Shown: piece by piece, positions 42,947 to 52,062 of the stretch | Position numbering within the stretch: the first letter of the stretch is position 1 | How the letters are laid out: each line of letters opens with the position of its first letter | Source of the DNA: CADEDH01 sp039029735 | GTDB taxonomy: Bacteria > Actinomycetota > Acidimicrobiia > Acidimicrobiales > SZUA-35 | Length of the DNA: 64,000 bases | Assembly (NCBI GenBank): GCA_039029735.1 | Contig: JBCCFL010000034.1 | Coordinates: 1-64,000, forward strand | Direction: 5' to 3' | Program-made: the position numbers and the translations under genes | Notes under the pieces: generated by a model | The model's database searches: none | What the model was told of the DNA's origin: nothing | What the model saw: only the letters and a program-made list of their open reading frames with translations

Positions 42947-43201
42947 CTATCGAACCGGCTCCCCGTAGGGCGAGTCTGCCTTTTCGTAGCACTCCAGGTG
43001 ATACTGCTCCACCCGCTGCCACACTCCGTCCTCGTAGACGTTGCAGATCACCTGCTGATCGCGGTGGCGGGCGCGGAACTTCACCCGCTCGCCGCAGTAC
43101 GGGCAGTCTGCGGTACAACCCGCCTCGATCAGGCGGACCACCGCTCGACTCTCCCATGGCTCAGCGGACGCAGGCGGGGCGGCGGAGGACGGTGACGACA
43201 T
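42947..43201 (-). CDS. Small zinc-ribbon-like protein, 84 aa
   Basis: ATG 43201, 19 bases upstream of the cysQ-like gene on the same strand. Four cysteines in two groups (DCPYCGERVKF and LECYEKADSPYG, with VICNVY between) suggest a zinc site. The block RDQQVICNVYEDGVWQRVEQYHLECY appears conserved in actinobacteria (from memory). No function is known. The N-terminus is Ala/Pro/Ser-rich. Confidence 0.75.
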   Translation of the reverse strand: MSSPSSAAPPASAEPWESRAVVRLIEAGCTADCPYCGERVKFRARHRDQQVICNVYEDGVWQRVEQYHLECYEKADSPYGEPVR

Positions 43202-43238
43202 GGTCTTCCATCGGCGTCGCCCGCCCGGCGTTGAGGTG

Positions 43239-44924
43239 TCAGCGCGTGAGCGGCTTGTAGCTCACCCGGGTGGGGCCAGCGTCGTCGCCGAGTTCTTCGG
43301 CCCGGAACGCCTCGTACTCCGAGAAGTTGCCCTCGAACCAGCGCACCTGCGAGTTGCCCTCGAACGACAGGATGTGGGTGGCGATGCGATCGAGGAACCA
43401 ACGGTCGTGGCTGATGACCACGGCGCACCCCGGGAATCGTTCGAGCGCATCCTCGAGGGCGCGCAGCGTGTCGACGTCGAGGTCATTGGTGGGCTCGTCG
43501 AGCAACAGCACGTTGCCGCCTCGCTTGAGCACCCGGGCGAGGTGCACCCGGTTGCGCTCACCACCCGACAACACGCCCACGTTCTTCTGCTGATCCGAAC
43601 CCTTGAAGTTGAACGACGCCACGTAGGCCCGGCCGTTGATCTCGCGATCACCGACCTGTACCACGTCGTGGCCCTCGGCGATCGCCTCGTACACGCTCTG
43701 GTCGGCGTCGAGCACGTCTCGGGACTGGTCGACGTAGGCCATCTCCACGGTGGATCCGATCGTTATCGAACCCGAGTCCGGCTGCTCACCGTCACCCTCG
43801 GCGGCGCCGACCAACATGTTGAACAGCGTTGTCTTGCCGGCGCCGTTGCCGCCGATCACACCGACGATGCCGGCGGGTGGGAGTGAGAACGAGAGGTCCT
43901 CGATGAGGAGCTTGTCGCCGAAGCCCTTGTTGAGCCCATCGACCTCGATCACCTGATCGCCGAGGCGGGGCCCGGGCGGGATGTGGATCTGCACCTTCTC
44001 GTCGGCGGGGTCGTACTCTTCGGCTTCGGCCCGCAGCGTTTCGTACGCGCTGAGGCGGGCCTTGCCTTTGGCCTGACGAGCCTTCGGTGCCATCCGCACC
44101 CATTCGAGCTCGCGGGTGAGGGTGCGCTTGCGGGCGGCCTGGGCCCGTTCCTCGGAGCTGAGCCTCTCCTGCTTCTGGTCGAGCCAGGAGCTGTAGTTGC
44201 CCTCGAACGGGATGCCGCGGCCGCGGTCGAGTTCGAGAATCCAGCGAGCGACGTTGTCGAGGAAGTAGCGGTCGTGGGTGATGGCTACCACGGTGCCGAG
44301 GTACTCCGAGAGGTGTCGTTCGAGCCATGCAACCGACTCGGCGTCGAGGTGGTTGGTTGGCTCGTCCAGCAGGAGCAGATCGGGCTTGGAGATGAGAAGG
44401 CGGCAGAGCGCGATCCGTCGACGTTCGCCGCCGGACAGATGCTCGACGCCACCGTCTTTCGGGGGGAGGCGCAGCGCTTCCATGGCGATCTCGATGGTGC
44501 GCTGGAGATCCCAGGCGTTGGCCGCCTCGATCTTGTCTTCCAGTTCGGCCTGACGTATGCCGAGCTTCTCGTAGTCGGCATCGGGATCGGACCAGCCAGC
44601 GAGCACGGCGTCGTAGTCGGCGAGCAACTGCACGGTGTCGCCGGCACCGTCCATCACGTTGCCCTGCACGTCCTTCTCGGGATCGAGAACGGGCTCCTGC
44701 TCCAGGTAGCCAACAGTGAAGCCAGGCGTGAGTCGAGCGTCGCCGGTGTACCCGTCGTCGATGCCGGCCATGACCTTCAGCAGCGACGACTTTCCGGCTC
44801 CGTTGCCGCCCAGCACACCGATCTTGGCGCCCGGGAAGAACGACAACGTGATGTTGTCCAGCACCTGTCGGTCTGGCGGATGGAACCGGCCGACCTTGTG
44901 CATGGTGTAGATGAACTGGGCCAT
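43239..44924 (-). CDS. ettA: Energy-dependent translational throttle protein EttA (ABC-F)
   Basis: 561 aa from ATG 44924, the typical length. Two ABC cassettes: GGNGAGKSSLL, LSGGERRRIALCRLL and LLLLDEPTNHLD in the first; GGNGAGKTTLF, LSGGERNRVHLARVL and LLLDEPTNDLD in the second. Between them lies the linker with TRELEWVRMAPKARQAKGKARLSAYETL. QFIYTMHKVGRFHPP is the EttA N-terminus. It binds the ribosomal E site and gates early elongation by ATP level. No membrane domain is present. Confidence 0.95.
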   Translation of the reverse strand: MAQFIYTMHKVGRFHPPDRQVLDNITLSFFPGAKIGVLGGNGAGKSSLLKVMAGIDDGYTGDARLTPGFTVGYLEQEPVLDPEKDVQGNVMDGAGDTVQLLADYDAVLAGWSDPDADYEKLGIRQAELEDKIEAANAWDLQRTIEIAMEALRLPPKDGGVEHLSGGERRRIALCRLLISKPDLLLLDEPTNHLDAESVAWLERHLSEYLGTVVAITHDRYFLDNVARWILELDRGRGIPFEGNYSSWLDQKQERLSSEERAQAARKRTLTRELEWVRMAPKARQAKGKARLSAYETLRAEAEEYDPADEKVQIHIPPGPRLGDQVIEVDGLNKGFGDKLLIEDLSFSLPPAGIVGVIGGNGAGKTTLFNMLVGAAEGDGEQPDSGSITIGSTVEMAYVDQSRDVLDADQSVYEAIAEGHDVVQVGDREINGRAYVASFNFKGSDQQKNVGVLSGGERNRVHLARVLKRGGNVLLLDEPTNDLDVDTLRALEDALERFPGCAVVISHDRWFLDRIATHILSFEGNSQVRWFEGNFSEYEAFRAEELGDDAGPTRVSYKPLTR

Positions 44925-44944
44925 GGCTCGACGCTAGAGCCTCA

Positions 44945-44962
44945 GGGGCGTGGCTCCGCCCC
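44945..44962 (-). terminator. Hairpin after the NYN/S1 gene
   Basis: GGGGCG-TGGCTC-CGCCCC, a 6-bp GC stem, 75 bases beyond the stop of the minus-strand NYN gene and just before ettA. Confidence 0.4.
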
Positions 44963-45036
44963 GTCCGTTGAATTCGGTGCTGCCGAGATGGGGACCGGCG
45001 CCGGTGCCGATCCCCATCGAGGAGCAGGAACGGCGA

Positions 45037-46614
45037 TCAGGCCTTCTTGGTGGCCTTCTTCGTGGCCTTCTTGGTCGCCTTCTTCTTGGCGACGGCCTTC
45101 TTCGGCGCGGCCTTCTTGGCTGCGGCCTTCTTCGGTGCAACCTTCTTGGTCGCCTTCTTGGCGGAGGCCTTCTTGGCGCCGACGGTCTTCTTGGCTGCGG
45201 CCTTCTTCGGCGCGGCCTTCTTGGCTGCGGCCTTCTTCGGCGCGGCGGCCTTCTTCGGCGCGGCGGCCTTCTTCGGCGCAGCCTTCTTGGCGGCCTTCTT
45301 CGGTGCGGCCTTCTTGGCTGCGGCCTTCTTCGGCGCGGCCTTCTTGGCGGCGGCCTTCTTCGTGGCCTTCTTGGTGGCAGCCTTCTTCGGGGTTGCCTTC
45401 TTCTTGGCCACGGCGCGCTTCACCCGGGCAGAGGTGGTTGCGGTCGCGGCCGTCTTCTTCGCGCCAGCTGCCTTGGCAGCCGCTTTCTTGGTGGTCGCCT
45501 TCTTCTTGGCGGCCGATTTCTTGGTGGTGGTAGCCACGGATGATGTGCTCCTCGTGAGATTCCGCTCTCGGGCAGAGCCGTCGGCGACGGAATCTGCGAG
45601 TTGAGCGGTTTTGGCGGGTGTACCTCGGCGACCCTGGGGTGCCGAAGGAACCTTCTCCTTGTCATTGCTTTTCTTCTTTGTGTCGCCCGTGGGGACGACA
45701 CGCACCAACGAGACGTTGATGCCGCGGCGGTCGGAGTCGATCGACTCGACCTTCACGATCACGGTTTGTCCGGTGGACACAACGTCGCGAGCCCTGGAGG
45801 GGGGTGGATCACCCATGGCTCGGGACGGAAGATAACAGCGGGCCGATGCCGCTCTGAGGTAGCAGCCGTGTGATGAGAACCGCTCCACCACGGCCTCGAC
45901 GTCTTCGCCGATCGAGTAGCGACTCACGAATCGGATGAACGATCGTGCGTCGTTCAGCTCCTCGACGTTCTTGCCCGACGACTTGCGTGGCTTGGACGCT
46001 GCCTTCGAGGCCTTGGACGTCTGCTTGCGGGGCGGAGGGTTCGATGCCGACGGCTTCGGCGCTGGACCGGATGCGGCCTTGGTGGTCTTCGAGGCTTTGG
46101 TTGCTTTGGTCGCCTTGGTTCCCCGGCGACTCTTCTTCTTCGATGACCCGCGTTCGTTGGCTTCGCGTACCGCTCGTCGGCTCGTGGGGCCGCGCACGGG
46201 AACGCGATCGACGAAGATCCAGCCGACGCCGGGTATGGGCTTGCCTCCGATGAGGCGACCCTCGTCGAACAACCAGTCGTGCTCGCCGTGGAACTCCTGG
46301 AACGAATCGTTTGAGAAGACGACGGCGCTGGCCTTCTGCGCGACCTGGAGGATGAACGCATCGCCTCGACCCACCGCGCCAGCTGGAGGCGTGATGATCT
46401 CACCCGCCGACGACGCCGCTTCGAACTCAGCACGTTCCGACTCATCGATCCGATGCGCAAACGTGGCATCGACCACGACCGTCAACGACTCGTAGTCGTA
46501 CTCGGCGGAGATGGCGCGTACGGCCTCGTCGAGTTGCGCGAGGCTCGGCAGGGACCGACCCTCGGTTGCGATGTTGGAGCCGTCCACCACAAGATGTCGC
46601 CCGCTACGTGCCAT
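45037..46614 (-). CDS. NYN/PIN-domain ribonuclease with S1 domain and histone-H1-like tail
   Basis: 525 aa from ATG 46614. Residues 1-150 form a Zc3h12a-type NYN/PIN domain: HLVVDGSNIATEG, LTVVVDATFAHRIDE, GRGDAFILQVAQ and VFSNDSFQEF carry the four acidic positions. A basic Ser/Lys/Thr linker follows, then an S1 RNA-binding domain (about 233-305; SIGEDVEAVVERFSSHGCYLRA ... VKVESIDSDRRGINVSLV). The last 165 residues are a tandem of KKAA/PKKAA/KKATT units, like the tail of histone H1 or actinobacterial HupB. An RNase with an RNA-binding domain and a nucleic-acid-coating tail is implied. No better-known family with this order comes to mind. Confidence 0.82.
   Translation of the reverse strand: MARSGRHLVVDGSNIATEGRSLPSLAQLDEAVRAISAEYDYESLTVVVDATFAHRIDESERAEFEAASSAGEIITPPAGAVGRGDAFILQVAQKASAVVFSNDSFQEFHGEHDWLFDEGRLIGGKPIPGVGWIFVDRVPVRGPTSRRAVREANERGSSKKKSRRGTKATKATKASKTTKAASGPAPKPSASNPPPRKQTSKASKAASKPRKSSGKNVEELNDARSFIRFVSRYSIGEDVEAVVERFSSHGCYLRAASARCYLPSRAMGDPPPSRARDVVSTGQTVIVKVESIDSDRRGINVSLVRVVPTGDTKKKSNDKEKVPSAPQGRRGTPAKTAQLADSVADGSARERNLTRSTSSVATTTKKSAAKKKATTKKAAAKAAGAKKTAATATTSARVKRAVAKKKATPKKAATKKATKKAAAKKAAPKKAAAKKAAPKKAAKKAAPKKAAAPKKAAAPKKAAAKKAAPKKAAAKKTVGAKKASAKKATKKVAPKKAAAKKAAPKKAVAKKKATKKATKKATKKA
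45043..45480 (-). repeat. Lys/Ala/Pro tandem repeats of the H1-like tail
   Basis: On the + strand, runs of GCCTTCTT(C/G)G words; on the minus strand, about 25 copies of (A/P)KKAA-type units. The reading frame is kept throughout, so expansion and contraction should be tolerated. Confidence 0.85.
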
Positions 46615-46813
46615 GCCTACCCGTTCGATCCTCTTGGCGACGCCCAGAAATCCTGGTCTCAAATCACCAGACAGATTTCGAGTCGGTCATGCTATCCCGA
46701 ATGAGAGCACAAAGGGGGATATGCCCATGCCGCACGTCGAGTAGGGTCGGCCGCGTGCAGCGCATGGATGGCCAGGAACGCGGTCGTCGTGCTCGACCAG
46801 CGAAGGAGACATC

Positions 46814-47452
46814 GTGATCAAGGCCGTGCTGTTCGACTTCGGTGGTGTCATCACGACGAGTCCCTTCGATGCGTTCGCCCGGTATGAGCGCGAGCGCGGC
46901 CTGCCCGACGGATTGATCCGATCGATCAACGCGACGAACCCCGACGACAACGCGTGGGCGAAGCTCGAGCGCAGCGATGTCGACGCCGACGGCTTCGCCG
47001 AGCTCTTCGCCGCCGAGGCCGCCGAACGAGGGCACGACGTGAGTGGGCACGACGTGCTCGATCTGTTGGCCGGGGACATCCGCCCTCAGATGGTTGCGGC
47101 CCTGCACCGCATCCGCGATGCAGGGTTGACTGTGGCCTGCCTCACGAACAACTTCCGACCGCGCTCCGACACGGATCGCACCGCTGGCTACCGCAGCGAG
47201 GTCATGGCGCTGTTCCACGCCGTGGTCGAGAGTTCGGTGGTCGGGGTGCGCAAGCCGGAACCCGAGTTCTATCGCATCGCACTCGAGACGATCGGCGCTG
47301 AGCCCGCCAACGCCGTGTTCCTCGACGACCTCGGCGTCAACCTCAAGACAGCGCGGGCCATGGGCATGACCACGATCAAGGTGGTCGACCCCGACGAGGC
47401 GCTCCGCGAACTCGGCGCCATCATCGGGATCGATCTGGTCTCCGCGTCCTAA
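46814..47452 (+). CDS. HAD-superfamily hydrolase (ACAD10/EPHX2-like phosphatase type)
   Basis: 212 aa from GTG 46814, preceded by GAAGGAG. VLFDFGGVITTSPF is motif I (the second Asp is Gly, as in the ACAD10/soluble-epoxide-hydrolase N-terminal branch), CLTNNF motif II, GVRKPEPEFY motif III with Lys, and VFLDDLGVNLKTARAMGM motif IV. It is probably a small-molecule phosphatase. It diverges from the NYN gene. Confidence 0.88.
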   Translation: MIKAVLFDFGGVITTSPFDAFARYERERGLPDGLIRSINATNPDDNAWAKLERSDVDADGFAELFAAEAAERGHDVSGHDVLDLLAGDIRPQMVAALHRIRDAGLTVACLTNNFRPRSDTDRTAGYRSEVMALFHAVVESSVVGVRKPEPEFYRIALETIGAEPANAVFLDDLGVNLKTARAMGMTTIKVVDPDEALRELGAIIGIDLVSAS

Positions 47453-47456
47453 CGCC

Positions 47457-47502
47457 GGTCGTCCGGAGGACGACCTTACGGCCGTTCGCGGGGGCGAACG
47501 GC
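47457..47502. terminator. Two tandem bidirectional terminator hairpins
   Basis: Hairpin 1: GGTCGTCC-GGA-GGACGACC (47457-47475), 8 bp. Hairpin 2: GCCGTTCGC-GGGG-GCGAACGGC (47481-47502), 9 bp. Both are perfect and lie between the convergent ends of the HAD and kgd genes. Confidence 0.75.
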
Positions 47503-47524
47503 GTGGCTGTCGCGCTCGTGTGGG

Positions 47525-50500
47525 TTATGACGGTGCGCCGAGAACGCCGAAGGCGCGGTTGAGGAGGTCCTCCTGCTCCTGCGCGTGGATCGCAGCCGAA
47601 CCGGTGGCCGGGCTGCCTGACTCGGTCCGGCTCACCCGTCGGATCTGGTGAGTGAACTCGAAGGCCTCGTAGAGGCGCCCCTTCACCGCGTTCCACGGGC
47701 CCATGTTCTCGGGCTCCTCCTGCAGCCACACGATCTCGGTGGCGTTGGGGTAGCGGCCGACCGCATTGGACACTGCGTCGTAGGGCCAGGGGTAGAGCTG
47801 CTCCACGCGCACGACGGCGGCCGCCATCGCCCCGAGTTCGCTGCGCCGGGCGAAGGCCTCCTGGGCCACCTTGCCCGAGGCGAGGATCACCCGCTTGACC
47901 CGTGACGGATCCTCGATGCCGGGGTCGTCCAGTACCTCCTGGAACGAGCCCGAGGTCAAGGCGTCGATCGGCGAACGGGTGGTCTTGGCCCGGAGCCCCG
48001 ACTTCGGAGTGAACACCACCAGAGGCTTGCGCACCGTGCGCATCATCTGCCGGCGGATGAGGTGGAAGAACTGGGCGGCGGTGGTCACGTTCGCCACCTG
48101 GATGTTGTCCTCGGCGCAGAGCAGGAGGAACCGTTCGAGCCGGCCCGACGAGTGCTCGGGGCCTTGCCCCTCGAAGCCGTGGGGAAGGAGCAGCACCAGC
48201 CCGGTGGTCTCCTTCCACTTGTCTTCGGCGGCGACGAGGTACTGGTCGATGATGATCTGTGCGCCGTTGATGAAGTCGCCGAACTGGGCCTCCCAGATCG
48301 TGAGCACGTCCGGCTTCGCCAACGAGTAGCCGTACTCGAAGCCGAGCCCGGCGTACTCCGAGAGCGTGGAGTCGTAGATCCAGAACTCGGTGTCGACCGG
48401 CCCGAGTTGCGACAGCGGCGTGTACTCCTCGCCGGTCACGTGGTCGTGGAGGGTGGCGTGGCGATGGGCGAAGGTGCCACGGCGGGTGTCCTGGCCGGCC
48501 ATGCGCACGCTCGTTCCCTGATCGAGGAACGAGCCGATCGCAAATGCCTCGGCCAGTGCCCAGTCGACCTCGCCGGCTTCCCACATCTTGTGCCTGTTGT
48601 CGAACTGCCGGGCCAGCTTCGGGTGCACCGTGAAGCCCTCGGGAACGACGGTGAGCGCGTTGTACACCCGGTCGAGCACCTGGCGGCTCACGCCGGTTTC
48701 GATGTGGGGGAGCACACCGGTGGCCGGAGGCGACGGCTTGGCCCGGAGCCCGGCCGGCGGCGCCTCCTGGCGAGTTTCGTCGAGGGCCTTCTGCTGCAGG
48801 TCCTCGAAGTAGGAGTAGGCCCGCTGGGCGTCCTCGACCGAGATCTCGCCCCGGTCGACGAGGTTCTGGATGTACTGCTCGCGCACGGGGGCCCGCGCAC
48901 GGATCTTGCCGTACATGATCGGCTGGGTGTAGCTCGGGTCGTCGCCCTCGTTGTGGCCGAACCGGCGGTAGCCGATCATGTCGATCACGACGTCTTTGTT
49001 GAACTTCTGGCGGAAGTCGAACGCGAGGTGAGCCACGCGCACGCACGCTTCGGGGTCGTCGGCGTTCACGTGGAAGATCGGGGCCTGCACGGTTTTGGCC
49101 ACGTCGGTGGAGTACTCCGAGGACCGTGACTGGTGCGGGGCCGTGGTGTAGCCGAGCTGGTTGTTGATGATGAGGTGGATCGTGCCGCCCACCTTGTACC
49201 CCCGGACCTGGCTGAGGTTCAGGGTCTCGGTGACCACACCCTGGCCGGCGAAGGCGGCGTCGCCGTGGATCAGGATGGGCAGGATCGGGTAGTCACCACG
49301 ATCGCTGTGGTCCATGTAGGCCCGGGCCATGCCGACCACCACGGGGTCGACCGCTTCGAGGTGTGACGGGTTCGCGGCGAGCTCGATGTCGATGGCATTG
49401 CCGTCGGGGCTGGCGTGCTTGCTCTCGAAGCCGAGGTGGTACTTCACATCGCCCGAGCCCTGGATGTCGTTCTCGTCCACCGTGCCCTCGAACTCGCTGA
49501 AGAGGTCGCGGTAACGCTTGCCCAAGATGTTGACGAGCACGTTGAGCCGACCACGGTGGGCCATGCCGAGGATGGCCCGCTCCATCTGGGCGTCGGCCGC
49601 AGCGGAGAGAATCGCGTCGAGCGTCGGGATGGCGCTCTCGCCTCCTTCGAGGCCGAAGCGCTTCTGGCCGACGTAGCGGGTGGCGAGGAACTTCTCGAGA
49701 CCTTCGGCTGCGCTCAGCCGCTCGAGGATGTGGTTGTGGGCCTCCTCGTCGAGCGAGAACTGGGCGCCTTCCATCTGCTCCTGGATCCAGCGCTTCTCGG
49801 CCGGATTGGCGATGTGCATGTACTCGATGCCGATCGTGCGGGCGTAGGCGTCGCGCAACAGGCCCAAGATGTCGCCAAGCTTGAGCTTCTTGGCCTCGCC
49901 TCCCAGCGCGGCGTAGATCCCGTCGCGGGTGCCGGTGAGGAACTCCCGATCGAGATCCCAGATCGTCAGGCCGTAGGTGGCCGGGTCGAGCTCGGTGTGT
50001 TCCTTCCAGTCACCGTCCTTGAGGGGGTTGGTGTTGGCGATGAGGTGGCCCCGCACGCGGTACTGGTTGATGAGGGTGCTCACCGCCATCTGCTTGGCGA
50101 TGGCCCCGTCGCCCGAGCCGTCGTCGTCGGTCACCCCGTGATCGGTGTTCCAGTGCACCGCCACGTAGGGCACACCGACGTCGCGGAACGCCTCGTCGTA
50201 GAACTCGTCCTCGCCGATCAGCAGCTCATGCACCTTCTTCAGGAACAGGCCGGACTCGGCGCCCTGAATGATGCGATGGTCGTAGGTGGAGGTGATGGCG
50301 ATCACCTTCGAGATGCCGAGCTGGGCCACCACCCGGGGATCGGCCGCCTGGTACTCGGCCGGGTAGTTGATGGCGCCAACGCCGATGATGGCGCCCTGGC
50401 CTGGCATGAGCCGTGGCACCGACTGCACGGTGCCGATCGTGCCCGGGTTGGTGAGCGTGACCGTGGCACCGGTCATGTCGTCGACCGTGAGCTTGTTGTC

Positions 50501-51316
50501 GCGCACCTTGGCGATCAGGGCCTCGTAGGCCTCGACGAACTCGGAGAAGTCCATCTTGTCGGCGGCCTTGACCACGGGAACGACGAGTGAGCGCGACCCA
50601 TCGGACTTCTGCTGGTCCACCGCGATGCCGAGGTTGACGTCGTCATTGCGCACGAGGCGCGGCTTGCCGTCGGCCCCGGTGGTGAACGTGTTGTTGAGTG
50701 CCGGCACCTCGTTGGCGATGGCCTTCACCACGGCGTGGCCGATGATGTGGGTGAAGCTCACCTTGCCGCCGCGCACGCGCTTGAGGTGATTGTTGAGAAC
50801 CCGCCGGTTCACCTCGAGCAGCTTGGCTGGAACCTCACGGAAACTGGTGGCCGTCGGCACACCGAGGCTGGCCTCCATATTGGTGACGATTCGGGCCCCG
50901 ACGCCCCGAATCGGTTCACCCGGCTCGGCCGGTGGCTCTGTTGGTGTCGCAGCCGGAGCGGGAGCCGCAGCTGCCTGGGCTGGTGCGGGCGCCGCTGCTG
51001 CTGGCGCAGGCGCGCCGTTGGTGTCGGCGGGCGTGACGGGCGCAGGGGCCGGTGCTGGTGCCGGCGCCAGGCTCGAGGCCACTGCCGGTGGCGGCTCCGC
51101 GGCGGGAGCTGCCGGGGCGGGCTCGATGGGCTTGCGGCGCTCCACCATTGGCTCGGGAGCCGCAGCAGCAGGCTCGGCGGCGCCTGCCTCGTGGCGGGCA
51201 AACACCTCCTGCCACTCCTGGGGCACGGACTGGGGATCGCCCCGGTACTGCTCGAGTAGCTCGTCGAACAGCCAGGAATTGGGTCCGGCAGCGGCGGGGC
51301 CATGGTTCGGGTTCAC
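47525..51316 (-). CDS. kgd: Kgd: fused 2-oxoglutarate dehydrogenase E1 with E2 acyltransferase domain
   Basis: 1263 aa from GTG 51316. Order: short N-terminal segment (NSWLFDELLEQYRGDP), Ala/Pro linker (about 45-130), E2-like catalytic domain (about 135-370; DHRIIQGAESG), then the E1 domain with thiamine-diphosphate site (GDAAFAGQG ... NNQLGY), GMAHRGRLNVLVN, NPSHLEAVDPVVVGMAR and GYRRFGHNEGDDPS. No lipoyl domain is present, as in other Kgd/OdhA proteins. It converts 2-oxoglutarate to succinyl-CoA with E2/E3 partners, or to succinic semialdehyde. In relatives it is inhibited by the FHA protein GarA/OdhI, controlled by PknB-type kinases. Confidence 0.95.
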   Translation of the reverse strand: MNPNHGPAAAGPNSWLFDELLEQYRGDPQSVPQEWQEVFARHEAGAAEPAAAAPEPMVERRKPIEPAPAAPAAEPPPAVASSLAPAPAPAPAPVTPADTNGAPAPAAAAPAPAQAAAAPAPAATPTEPPAEPGEPIRGVGARIVTNMEASLGVPTATSFREVPAKLLEVNRRVLNNHLKRVRGGKVSFTHIIGHAVVKAIANEVPALNNTFTTGADGKPRLVRNDDVNLGIAVDQQKSDGSRSLVVPVVKAADKMDFSEFVEAYEALIAKVRDNKLTVDDMTGATVTLTNPGTIGTVQSVPRLMPGQGAIIGVGAINYPAEYQAADPRVVAQLGISKVIAITSTYDHRIIQGAESGLFLKKVHELLIGEDEFYDEAFRDVGVPYVAVHWNTDHGVTDDDGSGDGAIAKQMAVSTLINQYRVRGHLIANTNPLKDGDWKEHTELDPATYGLTIWDLDREFLTGTRDGIYAALGGEAKKLKLGDILGLLRDAYARTIGIEYMHIANPAEKRWIQEQMEGAQFSLDEEAHNHILERLSAAEGLEKFLATRYVGQKRFGLEGGESAIPTLDAILSAAADAQMERAILGMAHRGRLNVLVNILGKRYRDLFSEFEGTVDENDIQGSGDVKYHLGFESKHASPDGNAIDIELAANPSHLEAVDPVVVGMARAYMDHSDRGDYPILPILIHGDAAFAGQGVVTETLNLSQVRGYKVGGTIHLIINNQLGYTTAPHQSRSSEYSTDVAKTVQAPIFHVNADDPEACVRVAHLAFDFRQKFNKDVVIDMIGYRRFGHNEGDDPSYTQPIMYGKIRARAPVREQYIQNLVDRGEISVEDAQRAYSYFEDLQQKALDETRQEAPPAGLRAKPSPPATGVLPHIETGVSRQVLDRVYNALTVVPEGFTVHPKLARQFDNRHKMWEAGEVDWALAEAFAIGSFLDQGTSVRMAGQDTRRGTFAHRHATLHDHVTGEEYTPLSQLGPVDTEFWIYDSTLSEYAGLGFEYGYSLAKPDVLTIWEAQFGDFINGAQIIIDQYLVAAEDKWKETTGLVLLLPHGFEGQGPEHSSGRLERFLLLCAEDNIQVANVTTAAQFFHLIRRQMMRTVRKPLVVFTPKSGLRAKTTRSPIDALTSGSFQEVLDDPGIEDPSRVKRVILASGKVAQEAFARRSELGAMAAAVVRVEQLYPWPYDAVSNAVGRYPNATEIVWLQEEPENMGPWNAVKGRLYEAFEFTHQIRRVSRTESGSPATGSAAIHAQEQEDLLNRAFGVLGAPS

Positions 51317-51385
51317 AGTCGCGAGCCTAGTTCGCCGACGCGACCCCCGGAGCAGCCACGTTCGCCGCAGCGAGGCGGAATCGGG

Positions 51386-52000
51386 TCAACCAGCAGTTCG
51401 TTCGATGACCCTGGTCATCCAACGTTCGAACTGGGCGTCCGGGTGGAGGCCCGTCACCGTGAGCTCGCCGATGCGCCACGCGGGTGTGGCGGTCACACCG
51501 AGTTCGTGGGCCTCGTCTCGACCTGCTTCGAGCAACCGCTGGCCCTCGCCGTCAGCCCACCGACCCCACAGCGTGGCCGACGCCTCCTGCCCCAGCACGG
51601 TGTCGGTATGGCGGCGCAGCGAATCCCGGTCGTCGATCGGGCTGCCGTCCACCCAGTAGGCGGTGGCGAGAGCGTCGTCGAGGTCGGCGACGGCGTTGGG
51701 GTGATGAGCGACGACGAGCTCGAGCACCTCGAGTACGAGATGGGAGTTCGGGGTGAACGTCGGCTTCACGAAGGGTTGGTTGCGGGTGGCGCACTCCTCG
51801 GCGATGTGATCGAACACCCCGTCGAGGCGCCCTCCAGGGCGGACGGGCCGACCCTCGGGTGGGATCTCCGGATGCAGTTCGTAGGCCCGCAGCCGCACCT
51901 CGACGCCCTGGCCGCGAAGCCACTCCGTCTGATGCCGCGCGCCGTAGGCCCAGGGGCAGATGTAGTCGGTCCACACCGTGACCGTCACCGGAGGCGTCAT
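51386..52000 (-). CDS. DsbA-family (FrnE-like) protein with CPWA motif
   Basis: 204 aa from ATG 52000. The thioredoxin-fold insertion pattern matches FrnE-type DsbA relatives: TVTVWTDYICPWAYGARH near the N-terminus, LRAYELHPEIPPEGRP, and TATPAWRIGELTVTGLHPD with the cis-Pro. The active site is CPWA, so the second Cys of CxxC is missing; it cannot form the usual disulfide by itself. It may be an isomerase-like or glutathione/mycothiol-dependent protein. Confidence 0.82.
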   Translation of the reverse strand: MTPPVTVTVWTDYICPWAYGARHQTEWLRGQGVEVRLRAYELHPEIPPEGRPVRPGGRLDGVFDHIAEECATRNQPFVKPTFTPNSHLVLEVLELVVAHHPNAVADLDDALATAYWVDGSPIDDRDSLRRHTDTVLGQEASATLWGRWADGEGQRLLEAGRDEAHELGVTATPAWRIGELTVTGLHPDAQFERWMTRVIERTAG

Positions 52001-52062
52001 GGTCTTACGGTAGAGGTCTGCTCATGGGTGGCGGAACCTCAGGACTGGCCTATTGTGCTGGG

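Noticed and set aside
43983..45543. Long + strand frames opposite ettA and the H1-like tail, ending in Trp/Arg/Ser or Leu/Gly repeats
   Set aside because: They are antisense of the (A/P)KKAA repeats; no family match and no ribosome site.
46722..46743. Tiny frame starting ATGCCCATGCCG between NYN and HAD genes
   Set aside because: Only a few codons before TAG, no ribosome site; probably untranslated leader.
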